Shown here: positions 25,601-33,747 of the stretch, one piece after another
Position numbering within the stretch: position 1 is the stretch's first letter
How the letters are laid out: each line of letters begins with the position of its first letter
Source of the DNA: Bacillota bacterium
Lineage (GTDB): Bacteria > Bacillota > Clostridia > Lachnospirales > Lachnospiraceae
Length of the DNA: 64,000 nt
Assembly (NCBI GenBank): GCA_023442465.1
Contig: JAEZZQ010000048.1
Coordinates: 62,001 to 126,000, forward strand
Reading direction: 5' to 3'
The notes under the pieces: generated by a model
The model's input: only the letters and a program-made list of their open reading frames with translations
The model's database searches: none
What the model was told of the DNA's origin: nothing
Made by a program: the position numbers and the translations under genes

Positions 25601-27541
25601 ATGGAAAAATTAGAACTTTCCCCCTTAAAAAACACACAACTGGACGACCCGTTCTGGAATAAATACACCCATCTGGTAACCAGCCAAATTATCCCTTACC
25701 AATGGGAAGCACTCAACGACCGTGTCTCCGATGCCGAGCCAAGTCACTGCATCTCGAACTTCAAAGTAGCCGCCGGCTTAAAGGAAGGTACCTTCGAAGG
25801 CGCAGTATTCCAAGATACCGACGTAGCCAAATGGCTGGAAGCCGTAGCCTATTCCCTATCCTATCAGCCCGACAAAGAGCTTGAGGAGACTGCCGACGAG
25901 GTCATTGACCTGATCGGCAAGGCACAGCAGCCTGACGGTTATATCAATACCTATTTCACCGTTCTCGCTCCCAAGCACCGCTGGAAGAATCTGCGCGAGG
26001 GACACGAGCTGTATACGGCAGGACACCTTTTAGAAGCCGCTGTTGCTTACTATAAGGTCACCGGCAAGGATAAATTCTTAGGTATCATGAGAAAATTCGC
26101 AGATTTAATTTGTGAAGTGTTTCATACAGAGGAATATAAGCAGGCCGTACCGGGACATCAGGAAATAGAAATCGCGATGATCAAACTGGCGGAGGTAACC
26201 GGCGAACAGAAATATATGGATATGGCAAAGGAATTTATCGATAGAAGAGGTACCGAGCCCAACTATCTCGTTTCGGAGCATAAGAATCCCCTTTGGATAG
26301 ATATTTTCAAGGATAGAAACGTTTTTTGGCCCAAGTATTCCCAGTGCCACAAACCGGTCAGAAAGCAGAATACCGCCGAAGGTCATTCCGTAAGAGCGAC
26401 TTACATGTACAGCGCCATGGCCGATCTCTCTGCCGCTTATGACGACAAGGAGCTTTTGGAGGCATGCGAAAGACTGTGGAACAACATCGTGGAAAGACGC
26501 ATGTATATAACGGGAGGCATCGGAAGCTCCGGCGCCTACGAGCGTTTCACCACGGATTACGACCTCCCCAACGATTCCAATTACTGTGAAAGCTGCGCTT
26601 CCATCGGCCTCGCGCTGTTTGGCCGCCGGATGGCACAGGTTACCAGGAACGGTAAGTACATCGATACCATGGAACGAGCGCTGTACAATACAGTACTCGC
26701 CGGAATCGCCATGGACGGCAAGAGCTTCTTCTATGTGAATCCGCTGGAAGTATGGCCAGACAACTGTCTCGACCGCACATCCATGGAGCACGTAAAGCCC
26801 GTACGCCAGAAATGGTTTGGCGTAGCCTGCTGTCCGCCCAACATCGCAAGAACCCTTGCCAGCCTGGGCGAATACGTATACTTCCAGAAGGATGGAGATT
26901 TGTGGGTTAATATGTTCGTTTCGGGCAAGACTTCCCTGACTTCCGGTGAGGGCACATTGACCGTTACCCAAAGCACCCGCTTCCCCTTCGAAGGTAAGGT
27001 AAACCTGCACGTGACCTCGGATAGAAGCTGCGAATCCACTATCGCGTTCCATGTTCCCGCTTATGCGCTGAACTATAAAATAGAAATCGACAGCAAAGAA
27101 GTATCGCCCGAATTAAAAGAAGGCTACGCCTATTTAAAGGATCATTTCAAGGATAACGATATTCAGATCACCTTTGACATACCCGCTCATTTCACCTACG
27201 CAAATCCCAGTGTAAGGGCAGATGCGGGAAAGGTCGCCATCGAAAAAGGCCCTCTCGTATATTGCCTTGAAGAAGAAGACAATGGCGACAAGCTGGCAAA
27301 TATCTATATCAATACCGCCGCACCCTTGCAGGAGCAGTATGACAGCGCTTTACTCGGCGGAACATGTACCATATCTGCAAAGGGAAAACGGATTTCCTCC
27401 ATGAACGAAGATGGACAGGGGCTGTATTTACAAACCCCGCCCGTCTTCGAGGAGACAAGCCTCAAGTTTGTTCCCTACTGCTATTGGAACAATCGCAGGA
27501 CAGGAGAAATGACAGTCTGGGTAAAATATTACAATCAATGA
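25601..27541 (+). CDS. Beta-L-arabinofuranosidase, GH127
   Basis: 646 residues, an alpha/alpha-barrel glycosidase with no signal peptide. The zinc/nucleophile site of GH127 is intact: E330 and C332 (YCESCASIG) and C410/C411 (GVACCPPNIAR). In characterised members one cysteine of the pair is the catalytic nucleophile. GHxLLEAAVAYYK and YITGGIGSSGAYERF are further family blocks. The enzyme releases beta-L-arabinofuranose, as found on hydroxyproline-rich plant glycoproteins or pectin side chains, so this locus covers beta- as well as alpha-linked arabinose. GAAAGGAG lies about 13 nt before the ATG, a long spacing. Confidence 0.94.
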   Translation: MEKLELSPLKNTQLDDPFWNKYTHLVTSQIIPYQWEALNDRVSDAEPSHCISNFKVAAGLKEGTFEGAVFQDTDVAKWLEAVAYSLSYQPDKELEETADEVIDLIGKAQQPDGYINTYFTVLAPKHRWKNLREGHELYTAGHLLEAAVAYYKVTGKDKFLGIMRKFADLICEVFHTEEYKQAVPGHQEIEIAMIKLAEVTGEQKYMDMAKEFIDRRGTEPNYLVSEHKNPLWIDIFKDRNVFWPKYSQCHKPVRKQNTAEGHSVRATYMYSAMADLSAAYDDKELLEACERLWNNIVERRMYITGGIGSSGAYERFTTDYDLPNDSNYCESCASIGLALFGRRMAQVTRNGKYIDTMERALYNTVLAGIAMDGKSFFYVNPLEVWPDNCLDRTSMEHVKPVRQKWFGVACCPPNIARTLASLGEYVYFQKDGDLWVNMFVSGKTSLTSGEGTLTVTQSTRFPFEGKVNLHVTSDRSCESTIAFHVPAYALNYKIEIDSKEVSPELKEGYAYLKDHFKDNDIQITFDIPAHFTYANPSVRADAGKVAIEKGPLVYCLEEEDNGDKLANIYINTAAPLQEQYDSALLGGTCTISAKGKRISSMNEDGQGLYLQTPPVFEETSLKFVPYCYWNNRRTGEMTVWVKYYNQ

Positions 27542-27561
27542 GTTAATAGGAGGAACGAAAA

Positions 27562-29070
27562 ATGGCAAAAGCAAAAATGATTATTGACAAGGATTTTAAA
27601 ATTGCAGAAGTTGACAAGCGCGTGTACGGCTCTTTCATCGAACATCTGGGCCGTGCCGTTTATAACGGCATCTATCAGCCCGGACACCGCACCGCGGACG
27701 AAGACGGTTTCCGTAAGGACGTTCTGGAGCTGGTAAAGGAACTGGAGGTTCCAATCATCCGCTATCCCGGCGGCAACTTCGTATCTAACTTCTACTGGGA
27801 GGACAGCGTAGGACCGAAGGCGGAGAGGAAGCCCCGTCTGGATCTGGCATGGCGCACACTGGAAACCAACGAATTCGGCCTGGGAGAATTCGCGAAATGG
27901 TCGGAAAAAGCAGGTTCCGACATTATGATGGCAGTCAACCTCGGTACCCGCGGCATCACCGATGCACTGAATCTGCTGGAATACTGCAATCTGGATACCA
28001 ATACCTATTACAGTGACCTCAGAAAGAGCCACGGGGTAACGAAGCCCTACAGTATCAAGACCTGGTGCCTCGGCAACGAAATGGACGGACCTTGGCAGAT
28101 GGGACATAAGACAGCGGCAGAATATGGCAGGCTTGCAGCGGAGACCGCAAAAGCCATGAAGACTATGGACGATTCCATCGAACTGGTATCCTGTGGAAGT
28201 TCAAACGTAGAAATGCCCACCTTCCCCGGATGGGAAGCCGCAACTTTAGAGGAAACCTATGAATATGTAGACTATATCTCCCTTCACAATTATTACGGAA
28301 ATGCGGAAAACGATACGGAAGATTTCTTCGCAAAGACTCAGGATCTGGAGCGCTTCATCCACACCGTAATCGCCACCTGTGACTATATCAAAGCGAAAAA
28401 GCGCAGCAAGAAAACCCTGAACTTAAGCTTTGATGAGTGGAACGTATGGTTTCACTCCACGGAAAGCGACAGCGAAGAAATGAAGGAACGCCCGTGGCAG
28501 ATAGCACCTCATTTGCTGGAGGATATCTACAGCTTCGAAGACGCCATCCTGGTAGGTCTTATCCTGATTACCTTCCTGCAGCATGCGGACCGCCTGAAAA
28601 TGGCTTGTCTGGCGCAGCTCGTCAACGTAATCGCGCCTATCATGACAGAGAACGACGGCAGCGCCTGGAAGCAGTCAATTTACTATCCTTTCCTTCACGC
28701 TTCCAAATACGGACGAGGCACAGCCCTTCACAGCATCGTGAATTCCACCAAACACGACAGCAAGACGCACGAAGATGTTACGGATGTAGAATCCATCGCC
28801 GTATATAACGGAGAAAAAGACGAAGTGACCATTTTTGCCGTAAACCGCAGCGTAAAAGAAGACGCTTTGTTCGAAGCTGACGTAAAATGCTTCGAAGGTT
28901 ACCGTGTACTGGAATTCCTCGCTCTTGAAAACGACGATATGAAAGTTACCAACTCTATAACAGGCGAGAAGGTTTCTCCTAAAAACAGGACAGATTACGA
29001 ATTGAAGGACGGCACCTTTACTGCAACGATGAAAAAGTGCTCCTGGAACGTTATCAGACTTGGCAAATAA
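27562..29070 (+). CDS. abfA: Alpha-L-arabinofuranosidase, GH51 (second copy)
   Basis: 502-residue intracellular enzyme. Acid/base E173 (CLGNEMDGPWQ), nucleophile E292 (SFDEWNVW), with the family blocks VYGSFIEHLGRAVYNG and RYPGGNFVSNFYW. It is closer to the classic Bacillus/Geobacillus AbfA pattern than the copy at 21186. It follows GH127 by 20 bp with an AGGAGG site, so the two are an operon. A strong terminator (29106-29139) separates it from the convergent regulator gene. Confidence 0.96.
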   Translation: MAKAKMIIDKDFKIAEVDKRVYGSFIEHLGRAVYNGIYQPGHRTADEDGFRKDVLELVKELEVPIIRYPGGNFVSNFYWEDSVGPKAERKPRLDLAWRTLETNEFGLGEFAKWSEKAGSDIMMAVNLGTRGITDALNLLEYCNLDTNTYYSDLRKSHGVTKPYSIKTWCLGNEMDGPWQMGHKTAAEYGRLAAETAKAMKTMDDSIELVSCGSSNVEMPTFPGWEAATLEETYEYVDYISLHNYYGNAENDTEDFFAKTQDLERFIHTVIATCDYIKAKKRSKKTLNLSFDEWNVWFHSTESDSEEMKERPWQIAPHLLEDIYSFEDAILVGLILITFLQHADRLKMACLAQLVNVIAPIMTENDGSAWKQSIYYPFLHASKYGRGTALHSIVNSTKHDSKTHEDVTDVESIAVYNGEKDEVTIFAVNRSVKEDALFEADVKCFEGYRVLEFLALENDDMKVTNSITGEKVSPKNRTDYELKDGTFTATMKKCSWNVIRLGK

Positions 29071-29105
29071 GATACAAATAAAGAAATAATGCTGCAAAAT
29101 AAATT

Positions 29106-29139
29106 CCCCGGCAAAGCGAAAATCTTCGTTTTGCCGGGG
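29106..29139. terminator. Bidirectional terminator between abfA and the ArsR-type regulator
   Basis: CCCCGGCAAAGCGAA pairs with TTCGTTTTGCCGGGG around a 4-nt loop (29106-29139), followed by ATATTTTTA on the plus strand. The two genes converge here. Confidence 0.9.
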
Positions 29140-29145
29140 ATATTT

Positions 29146-30126
29146 TTATACTTCATCCGTCTCATATCCCAAAGTTGTTTTGCTCGCTTCCTGCTTCGCC
29201 GCCTCAGGGACAATGATGGGGCTATAGTTAATACGCACAGAAATATCCTGATTGTAATTGCCGAAAGTCTTTCCAAATATGGTCAGGCCGCCTACATGCT
29301 TCGCATCGTCCTCTACTTCCAGCTTCAGCTTCATCGTGCTGCGGTAATCCAGATTGAAATCCTTGGTGGATACGTCCGATACCTGAAGGCCGTCGATGAA
29401 GGTGCCCTTTTTATTGATAACAAGAATTTTCAGCAAACCGTACTGATTCCAGTTCGGATACCACCAGTCCGGCGTGAAGATACCTCCCACGTTACCGAAA
29501 TCTCCGGGGCTGGTCCACATCGCCACCTTCTTATCGTTCAGTATAAATGAAATATCTGAAGGCCACACATCGTTTACTCCCGGCGCCTCCGAGCATAGTT
29601 CCAGAGATATCGTTATCTGATCTATCTTCTGTTCGAAAGGAATGAAGTTAGGGATCACATATTCCACATATCCCCTTGTGAACCAGAGAATATCTGCATT
29701 ATACCTATCCGGATGGGCGAAATAGCGGGTGTCATCCACCTCTCCTATAATCGCGGTATTAGAAGCCAGCCCGCAGGTAGGATATACCTTATAATCCGAG
29801 AAATGCCCCACCTTCAAGTCTGTCTGGTATACATTCTTGAAGTCCTCCTGGGAATCCATATCGATCAATATCTTGTCCAGATGCACGGAGCATTTCTTCT
29901 GGTTGCCATGCCCCCTGGATTCGCTGGACACAGTGATCAGCCCGCAGTCCTCCAGCTTCTTAATATGGCTGGTGAGCGCCCCATTAGTAATATTCAGCCT
30001 GCTAGCCAGCTCGTTCATATTCATTCCATGATTTTCTAAAAGGATTTTTATGATTTCTATCCGGACCTCAGAACCCAATGCCTTAAAAATATCCAGTCCT
30101 TCATCCAATGATTTAATATGTAGCAT
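29146..30126 (-). CDS. ArsR-type HTH regulator with C-terminal carbohydrate-binding-like domain
   Basis: 326 residues. Residues about 10-85 are a winged helix of the ArsR class (LGSEVRIEIIKILLENHGM, LNITNGALTSHIKKLEDCGLI). The remaining roughly 230 residues look like beta-sandwich domains with many aromatic residues (FTPDWWYPNWNQYGLL), suggesting direct sugar sensing. The combination recurs beside arabinofuranosidase genes in Firmicutes, and it is the obvious candidate regulator of this locus. The start is ATG at 30126, preceded by TTGGAGATAATT; a TTG codon 12 nt earlier is part of that ribosome site. Named AraR- or XylR-type regulators have different folds. Confidence 0.85.
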   Translation of the reverse strand: MLHIKSLDEGLDIFKALGSEVRIEIIKILLENHGMNMNELASRLNITNGALTSHIKKLEDCGLITVSSESRGHGNQKKCSVHLDKILIDMDSQEDFKNVYQTDLKVGHFSDYKVYPTCGLASNTAIIGEVDDTRYFAHPDRYNADILWFTRGYVEYVIPNFIPFEQKIDQITISLELCSEAPGVNDVWPSDISFILNDKKVAMWTSPGDFGNVGGIFTPDWWYPNWNQYGLLKILVINKKGTFIDGLQVSDVSTKDFNLDYRSTMKLKLEVEDDAKHVGGLTIFGKTFGNYNQDISVRINYSPIIVPEAAKQEASKTTLGYETDEV

Positions 30127-30181
30127 AATTATCTCCAATATTCTAATAAATTTTAGATAAAATTAAAATAATACACATTTT

Positions 30182-30209
30182 ATTATATCATTTTAGAAAA
30201 ATTAGTCAA
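30182..30209 (-). promoter_or_regulatory. Promoter and candidate autoregulatory sites of the ArsR-type gene
   Basis: Read leftward: TTGACT (30204-30209), 16 bp, TATAAT (30182-30187) with TG one base upstream. TTTCTAAAA lies between the boxes, and TCTAAAATTTATTAGA, an imperfect palindrome, lies between the promoter and the start codon. Shared TCTAAA suggests a regulator half site (inference). Confidence 0.65.
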
Positions 30210-30259
30210 TAATTACTGCATAAAAGTAATACAAGTTAATAAGTACAAGTAGGAAAGGC

Positions 30260-30296
30260 GAAATCATGCGTTGCCGAGAACGGAGTGAACAGTAAC
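30260..30296. repeat. Dispersed structured repeat, copy C, forming a gene's 3' end
   Basis: Matches 3012-3048 in the same orientation at about 33 of 37 positions, and the reverse complement of 1787-1823 at about 36. The stop codon of the chemoreceptor gene (30264-30266) and its last ten or so codons lie inside the repeat. Confidence 0.75.
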
Positions 30297-31991
30297 GTCA
30301 CTTTTTCGCTCAATTCCCTTCAATGTATTTTTTAACAGCTCTGCCTGCACAAAAAGCTGCTCGCTGGCTGCCGCACTTTCTTCTGCCGTGGAAGAATTAT
30401 CATTTACTATTCTTATGATATCTTCCATCTTGTCTGTGATCTCTCCTATGGCATTTCCCTGTTCCCCCGTTCTTTCGCCGATTTCCTTTACCGAGCTGTC
30501 GATATCGGCAATATTCTCGAGCATCTTCAGTATGGACTCTCCCGCCTTTCTCGTCTCCTCATTCCCTCTTTCCACAGCCTCGCGGGTCTCCGTTATCATT
30601 CCTGCCGTTTCTTTGGCCGCCGCCGCGCACCGGTCCGCAAGCCTGGATACCTCACCCGCCACCACCGCAAAGCCTTTGCCGGCTTCTCCTGCCCTTGCCG
30701 CTTCAATTCCTGCATTCAATGCCAGCAGATTCGTCTGCCCCGCAATATCATTAATAGATTGCAATATTTTAGAAATCTTATCGCTCGTATTGTCTATCGT
30801 TTTCATGGAAACTATCAGCTCTTCGACCTTCTTTTTCCCATCTTCTGCAAAAACCTTCGTCTGCTGCGTCACGATACCGGCTTTTTCGCACAGGCCTCTG
30901 TTAATATCTGCTTTGCCTGATATATTCTTTACTTCCGCCCTTATTCGATCAATAAGTCCGCTCTGGACCAACGTGCCCTGCGCCAGATTCTGCGCCCCGT
31001 CCGCCACCTGAGATGCTCCTGCATATACTTCATCGGACGCAACATCTATCCGGGCAAATATATCGTTCAAAGATTGAAGGATTTCAATAAGGGACTTCCC
31101 TATCGGCTCGAAGTCTCCTTCATACTCCAGTGTGATTTCATCTGTCAGGTCATGGTCCGCGATATGTCCGAGCTTTCCCGAAATATCTTCTATGTATGTG
31201 TTCAGCGACTTTACGGTCTCGGCTAAGCTCTTCGCCAGGCTTCCTATTTCTCCGTCCCCGTTATTTTTTATGGAAACATGCAGATTTCCTTTGGCTATCT
31301 CCTCTGAACAAATCGTCAGCTCTTCCAGTGGAAGGCAAATATCCCTGATCGCTTTTCCTGATTTTTTCAATGAATAGATTAAGATAAATATGCTCAATCC
31401 TATAACAGCAATAACCGCCAGAATACTTTCTGCGGCAAACATCTTATAATAATGGCCGGCCGAGGCATTCATATTATAAAAAAGCTGTTCCATCAATCCT
31501 TTCATCTCTCTTGCTAATGCGCTCGCTTCATTATTATATAATTTTTCAGAATTATATTTCCCTCCCTGCTTTTCGTATTCTATGATTTGTCCCATAATAT
31601 CGCTATAGTCTTCAATTAACGCAGCTACACTTACATACAGCTCCTCATTTTCCTTACCCTGCAGTATATCGTGAAGCGCATGCACACTGCCAACCAGCTC
31701 CTCATAAGTGCCCTCTATCTCCGCCATATCCTCTTCTTGTTCACCTTTTCTTGTTTCAAATACAAGATAGCGGACATCTTCATGCAGCGCGCTGAATTTC
31801 AGCTCTACCGTTCCGGCCTTTCCCTGTCCCGTACCATATCTGTTAAAAACCTGTCGGTTCAAGGCAGTAATTATAATGATAAAGCAAACCAATACAAAAC
31901 AGATTGCCGCCAGTTGTCCCATAGAGCTCAAAAATATGGTGTGCAGACTTCTGCTCACACTTTTTTTATCCTGTTTTTCCTTTTTTCTCAT
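30264..31991 (-). CDS. Methyl-accepting chemotaxis protein with HAMP domain
   Basis: 575 residues. Transmembrane helices lie near 22-44 and 190-212 and bracket an external, mostly helical domain of about 145 residues (four-helix-bundle type). HAMP (about 213-290) and the signalling coiled coil follow. The tip is near 415-450 (INDIAGQTNLLALNAGIEAARAGEAGKG is the region). The last residues, VTVHSVLGNA, are encoded by dispersed repeat copy C and are not part of the usual MCP end. It lies beside a sugar locus and an AfuABC-type transporter, so a nutrient ligand is plausible. Confidence 0.93.
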   Translation of the reverse strand: MRKKEKQDKKSVSRSLHTIFLSSMGQLAAICFVLVCFIIIITALNRQVFNRYGTGQGKAGTVELKFSALHEDVRYLVFETRKGEQEEDMAEIEGTYEELVGSVHALHDILQGKENEELYVSVAALIEDYSDIMGQIIEYEKQGGKYNSEKLYNNEASALAREMKGLMEQLFYNMNASAGHYYKMFAAESILAVIAVIGLSIFILIYSLKKSGKAIRDICLPLEELTICSEEIAKGNLHVSIKNNGDGEIGSLAKSLAETVKSLNTYIEDISGKLGHIADHDLTDEITLEYEGDFEPIGKSLIEILQSLNDIFARIDVASDEVYAGASQVADGAQNLAQGTLVQSGLIDRIRAEVKNISGKADINRGLCEKAGIVTQQTKVFAEDGKKKVEELIVSMKTIDNTSDKISKILQSINDIAGQTNLLALNAGIEAARAGEAGKGFAVVAGEVSRLADRCAAAAKETAGMITETREAVERGNEETRKAGESILKMLENIADIDSSVKEIGERTGEQGNAIGEITDKMEDIIRIVNDNSSTAEESAAASEQLFVQAELLKNTLKGIERKSDVTVHSVLGNA

Positions 31992-32066
31992 TTATATTTA
32001 GTGCCCCCTTTTATCTCCGTTTTTATGGACATTATACCCGCAACGGCCAAAGTGATCGCATACACA

Positions 32067-32891
32067 TCATAGCACCTGCGGCGCACACGCTATGATATGA
32101 GCAATGACATCCGCAATTGCATTGTTATTATAGTCCGCACATATCCTGTCAGCATGTTCTTTTACGGCATCCGGCGCATTTTCTGTCACAATGCCTACAT
32201 CCGCCTGCGCGAGCATATCGATATCGTTATAATAATCCCCTACTGCATATATGACATCCGTGTGATTTAAGTATTGTCTGAGCTTCGTTAACATGGAACC
32301 TTTATTTATTCGTACCGGAAGGAATTCATAATAATTTATTGCTGACTGGACCCGGTCTACGCTGGCATGTTCCTCCAAATATGACGACTCCTTTTTCAGC
32401 CAGCTTATTTCTTCCTCATTCCCCGAAAAAAGAATCTTTATCCATTCCATTTCCATCACATTTTCCAAGGAATCAAAAATTACCGGCAAGTGGTCTTTTA
32501 CGACGCACGGATCTGCATACTCTTCACGCGAAACGATATAGCTCATGTCCTTAGCATAGACCTGCACGCCTATCCGAGGTCTCTCATCGATACACCTTCT
32601 TAAAAATGGCATGATCCCGCCTCTGGGAACCCCGAATTCTTCCAGATAAACCTTCTTGTCATAGTCGTACAATTGTCCTCCATTGGCCAGAATACAATAT
32701 CCGTTTATCCTCACTCCTTCAAGGAAAGCAGAGGCATTCGTCAGGCTTCTGCCTGTGGCGATTCCGAACTTTCCTCCTTCTTCAACAAAAGTACTGATTG
32801 CTTTTTTATTTTCCTCACTCACTTTATTTTCTGAGTTCAGTAAAGTTCCATCCAAATCGCTTAATAATATTTTTCCGCTATATTTACCCAT
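32067..32891 (-). CDS. HAD-superfamily phosphatase, Cof type
   Basis: 274 residues, class IIB HAD hydrolase. Motif I is DLDGTLL (nucleophile D12, acid D14). Motif II is in GIATGRSL. Motifs III and IV are in the C-terminal part with K for motif III and GDYYNDIDML for the metal-binding acidic loop. Members dephosphorylate sugar phosphates or other small phosphate esters. It is followed on its upstream side by the AraC-type regulator gene (50-bp gap). Together with the AfuABC-like transporter further on, it would make sense in sugar-phosphate metabolism, but this is inference. Confidence 0.9.
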   Translation of the reverse strand: MGKYSGKILLSDLDGTLLNSENKVSEENKKAISTFVEEGGKFGIATGRSLTNASAFLEGVRINGYCILANGGQLYDYDKKVYLEEFGVPRGGIMPFLRRCIDERPRIGVQVYAKDMSYIVSREEYADPCVVKDHLPVIFDSLENVMEMEWIKILFSGNEEEISWLKKESSYLEEHASVDRVQSAINYYEFLPVRINKGSMLTKLRQYLNHTDVIYAVGDYYNDIDMLAQADVGIVTENAPDAVKEHADRICADYNNNAIADVIAHIIACAPQVL

Positions 32892-32941
32892 ATTGTCCCT
32901 TTATGTTTTCGATGTCTGCGAATTTGCGCAGCAATTACATG

Positions 32942-33724
32942 TTATCCGTCTCTTAGTTTTGTAAAACCGGTAGGCGATTTAAGCGTATATTTCTTAAATA
33001 CGCTGCAAAAATGTTTATAATCGCTGAATCCTGTCATATCTGATATTTCATAGACTTTATATTGTCCGGAATTCAACAGCCTCACCGCCTGCTGTACTCT
33101 GTATTTATTCAGAAAATCGAGAAAGGTATGCCCGGTAATATCCTTAAATTTCCTGCTCAAATAGCTGGCACTGATTCCCATATCCTCCGCAATCGCTTCT
33201 ATGCTGATTTTTTGGTCGTAGCTTTTGCGTATTGTCTCAATCGCACCCATTACATATTGATTTTGAAGTTGTGCCAATTCTATATAATGCTCCAAATCCA
33301 GACCGCTGTCCTTATTTTCAAAAGCGAGTTCCGTTTCTTTGCTCTTCATAATTTCCAAACGCAGCATCTTCATTGTTTCCACTAACTTTTCTTCATCCAC
33401 CGGCTTTAAAATATAGTCTGTAACTCCCAGGGATATTGCTTTTCTGGCAAATTCGAACTCCGCATAGCTGGTCAGTATCAGGCTCTTAAACTGCGTTTCC
33501 TTTAACGCTTCCTGAAGCATGGTAATTCCGTCCATCTTCGGCATCTTGATATCCGCGATTACGACGTCCGGATGCAGCGCACGTATTTGCGCAAGCCCCT
33601 CTTCTCCATCGGCGGCCTCTCCGGCGATCACATATCCCATACTCACCCAGTCGATCGTATACGCCAGTCCTTTTCTTATAATATCTTCATCTTCCACAAT
33701 CACTATTTTCAGCATATTGACCAC
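32942..33724 (-). CDS. Response regulator with AraC-type DNA-binding domain (YesN-like)
   Basis: About 260 residues. The receiver domain (5-125) has acidic residues EDED and phospho-acceptor Asp in VVIADIKMPKMDG, with the conserved Lys in LKPVDEEKL. A linker and two AraC-type helix-turn-helix units (about 160-258) follow: SIEAIAEDMGISASYLSRKF and VYEISDMTGFSDYKHFCSVFKKY. The listed start is GTG at 33724; an ATG three codons later with GAGG upstream is also possible. It is 23 bp after the cognate kinase stop. Such pairs usually control a nearby ABC importer. Confidence 0.92.
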   Translation of the reverse strand: MVNMLKIVIVEDEDIIRKGLAYTIDWVSMGYVIAGEAADGEEGLAQIRALHPDVVIADIKMPKMDGITMLQEALKETQFKSLILTSYAEFEFARKAISLGVTDYILKPVDEEKLVETMKMLRLEIMKSKETELAFENKDSGLDLEHYIELAQLQNQYVMGAIETIRKSYDQKISIEAIAEDMGISASYLSRKFKDITGHTFLDFLNKYRVQQAVRLLNSGQYKVYEISDMTGFSDYKHFCSVFKKYTLKSPTGFTKLRDG

Positions 33725-33747
33725 GCCTCTTTCATTCCCGGCTATTT

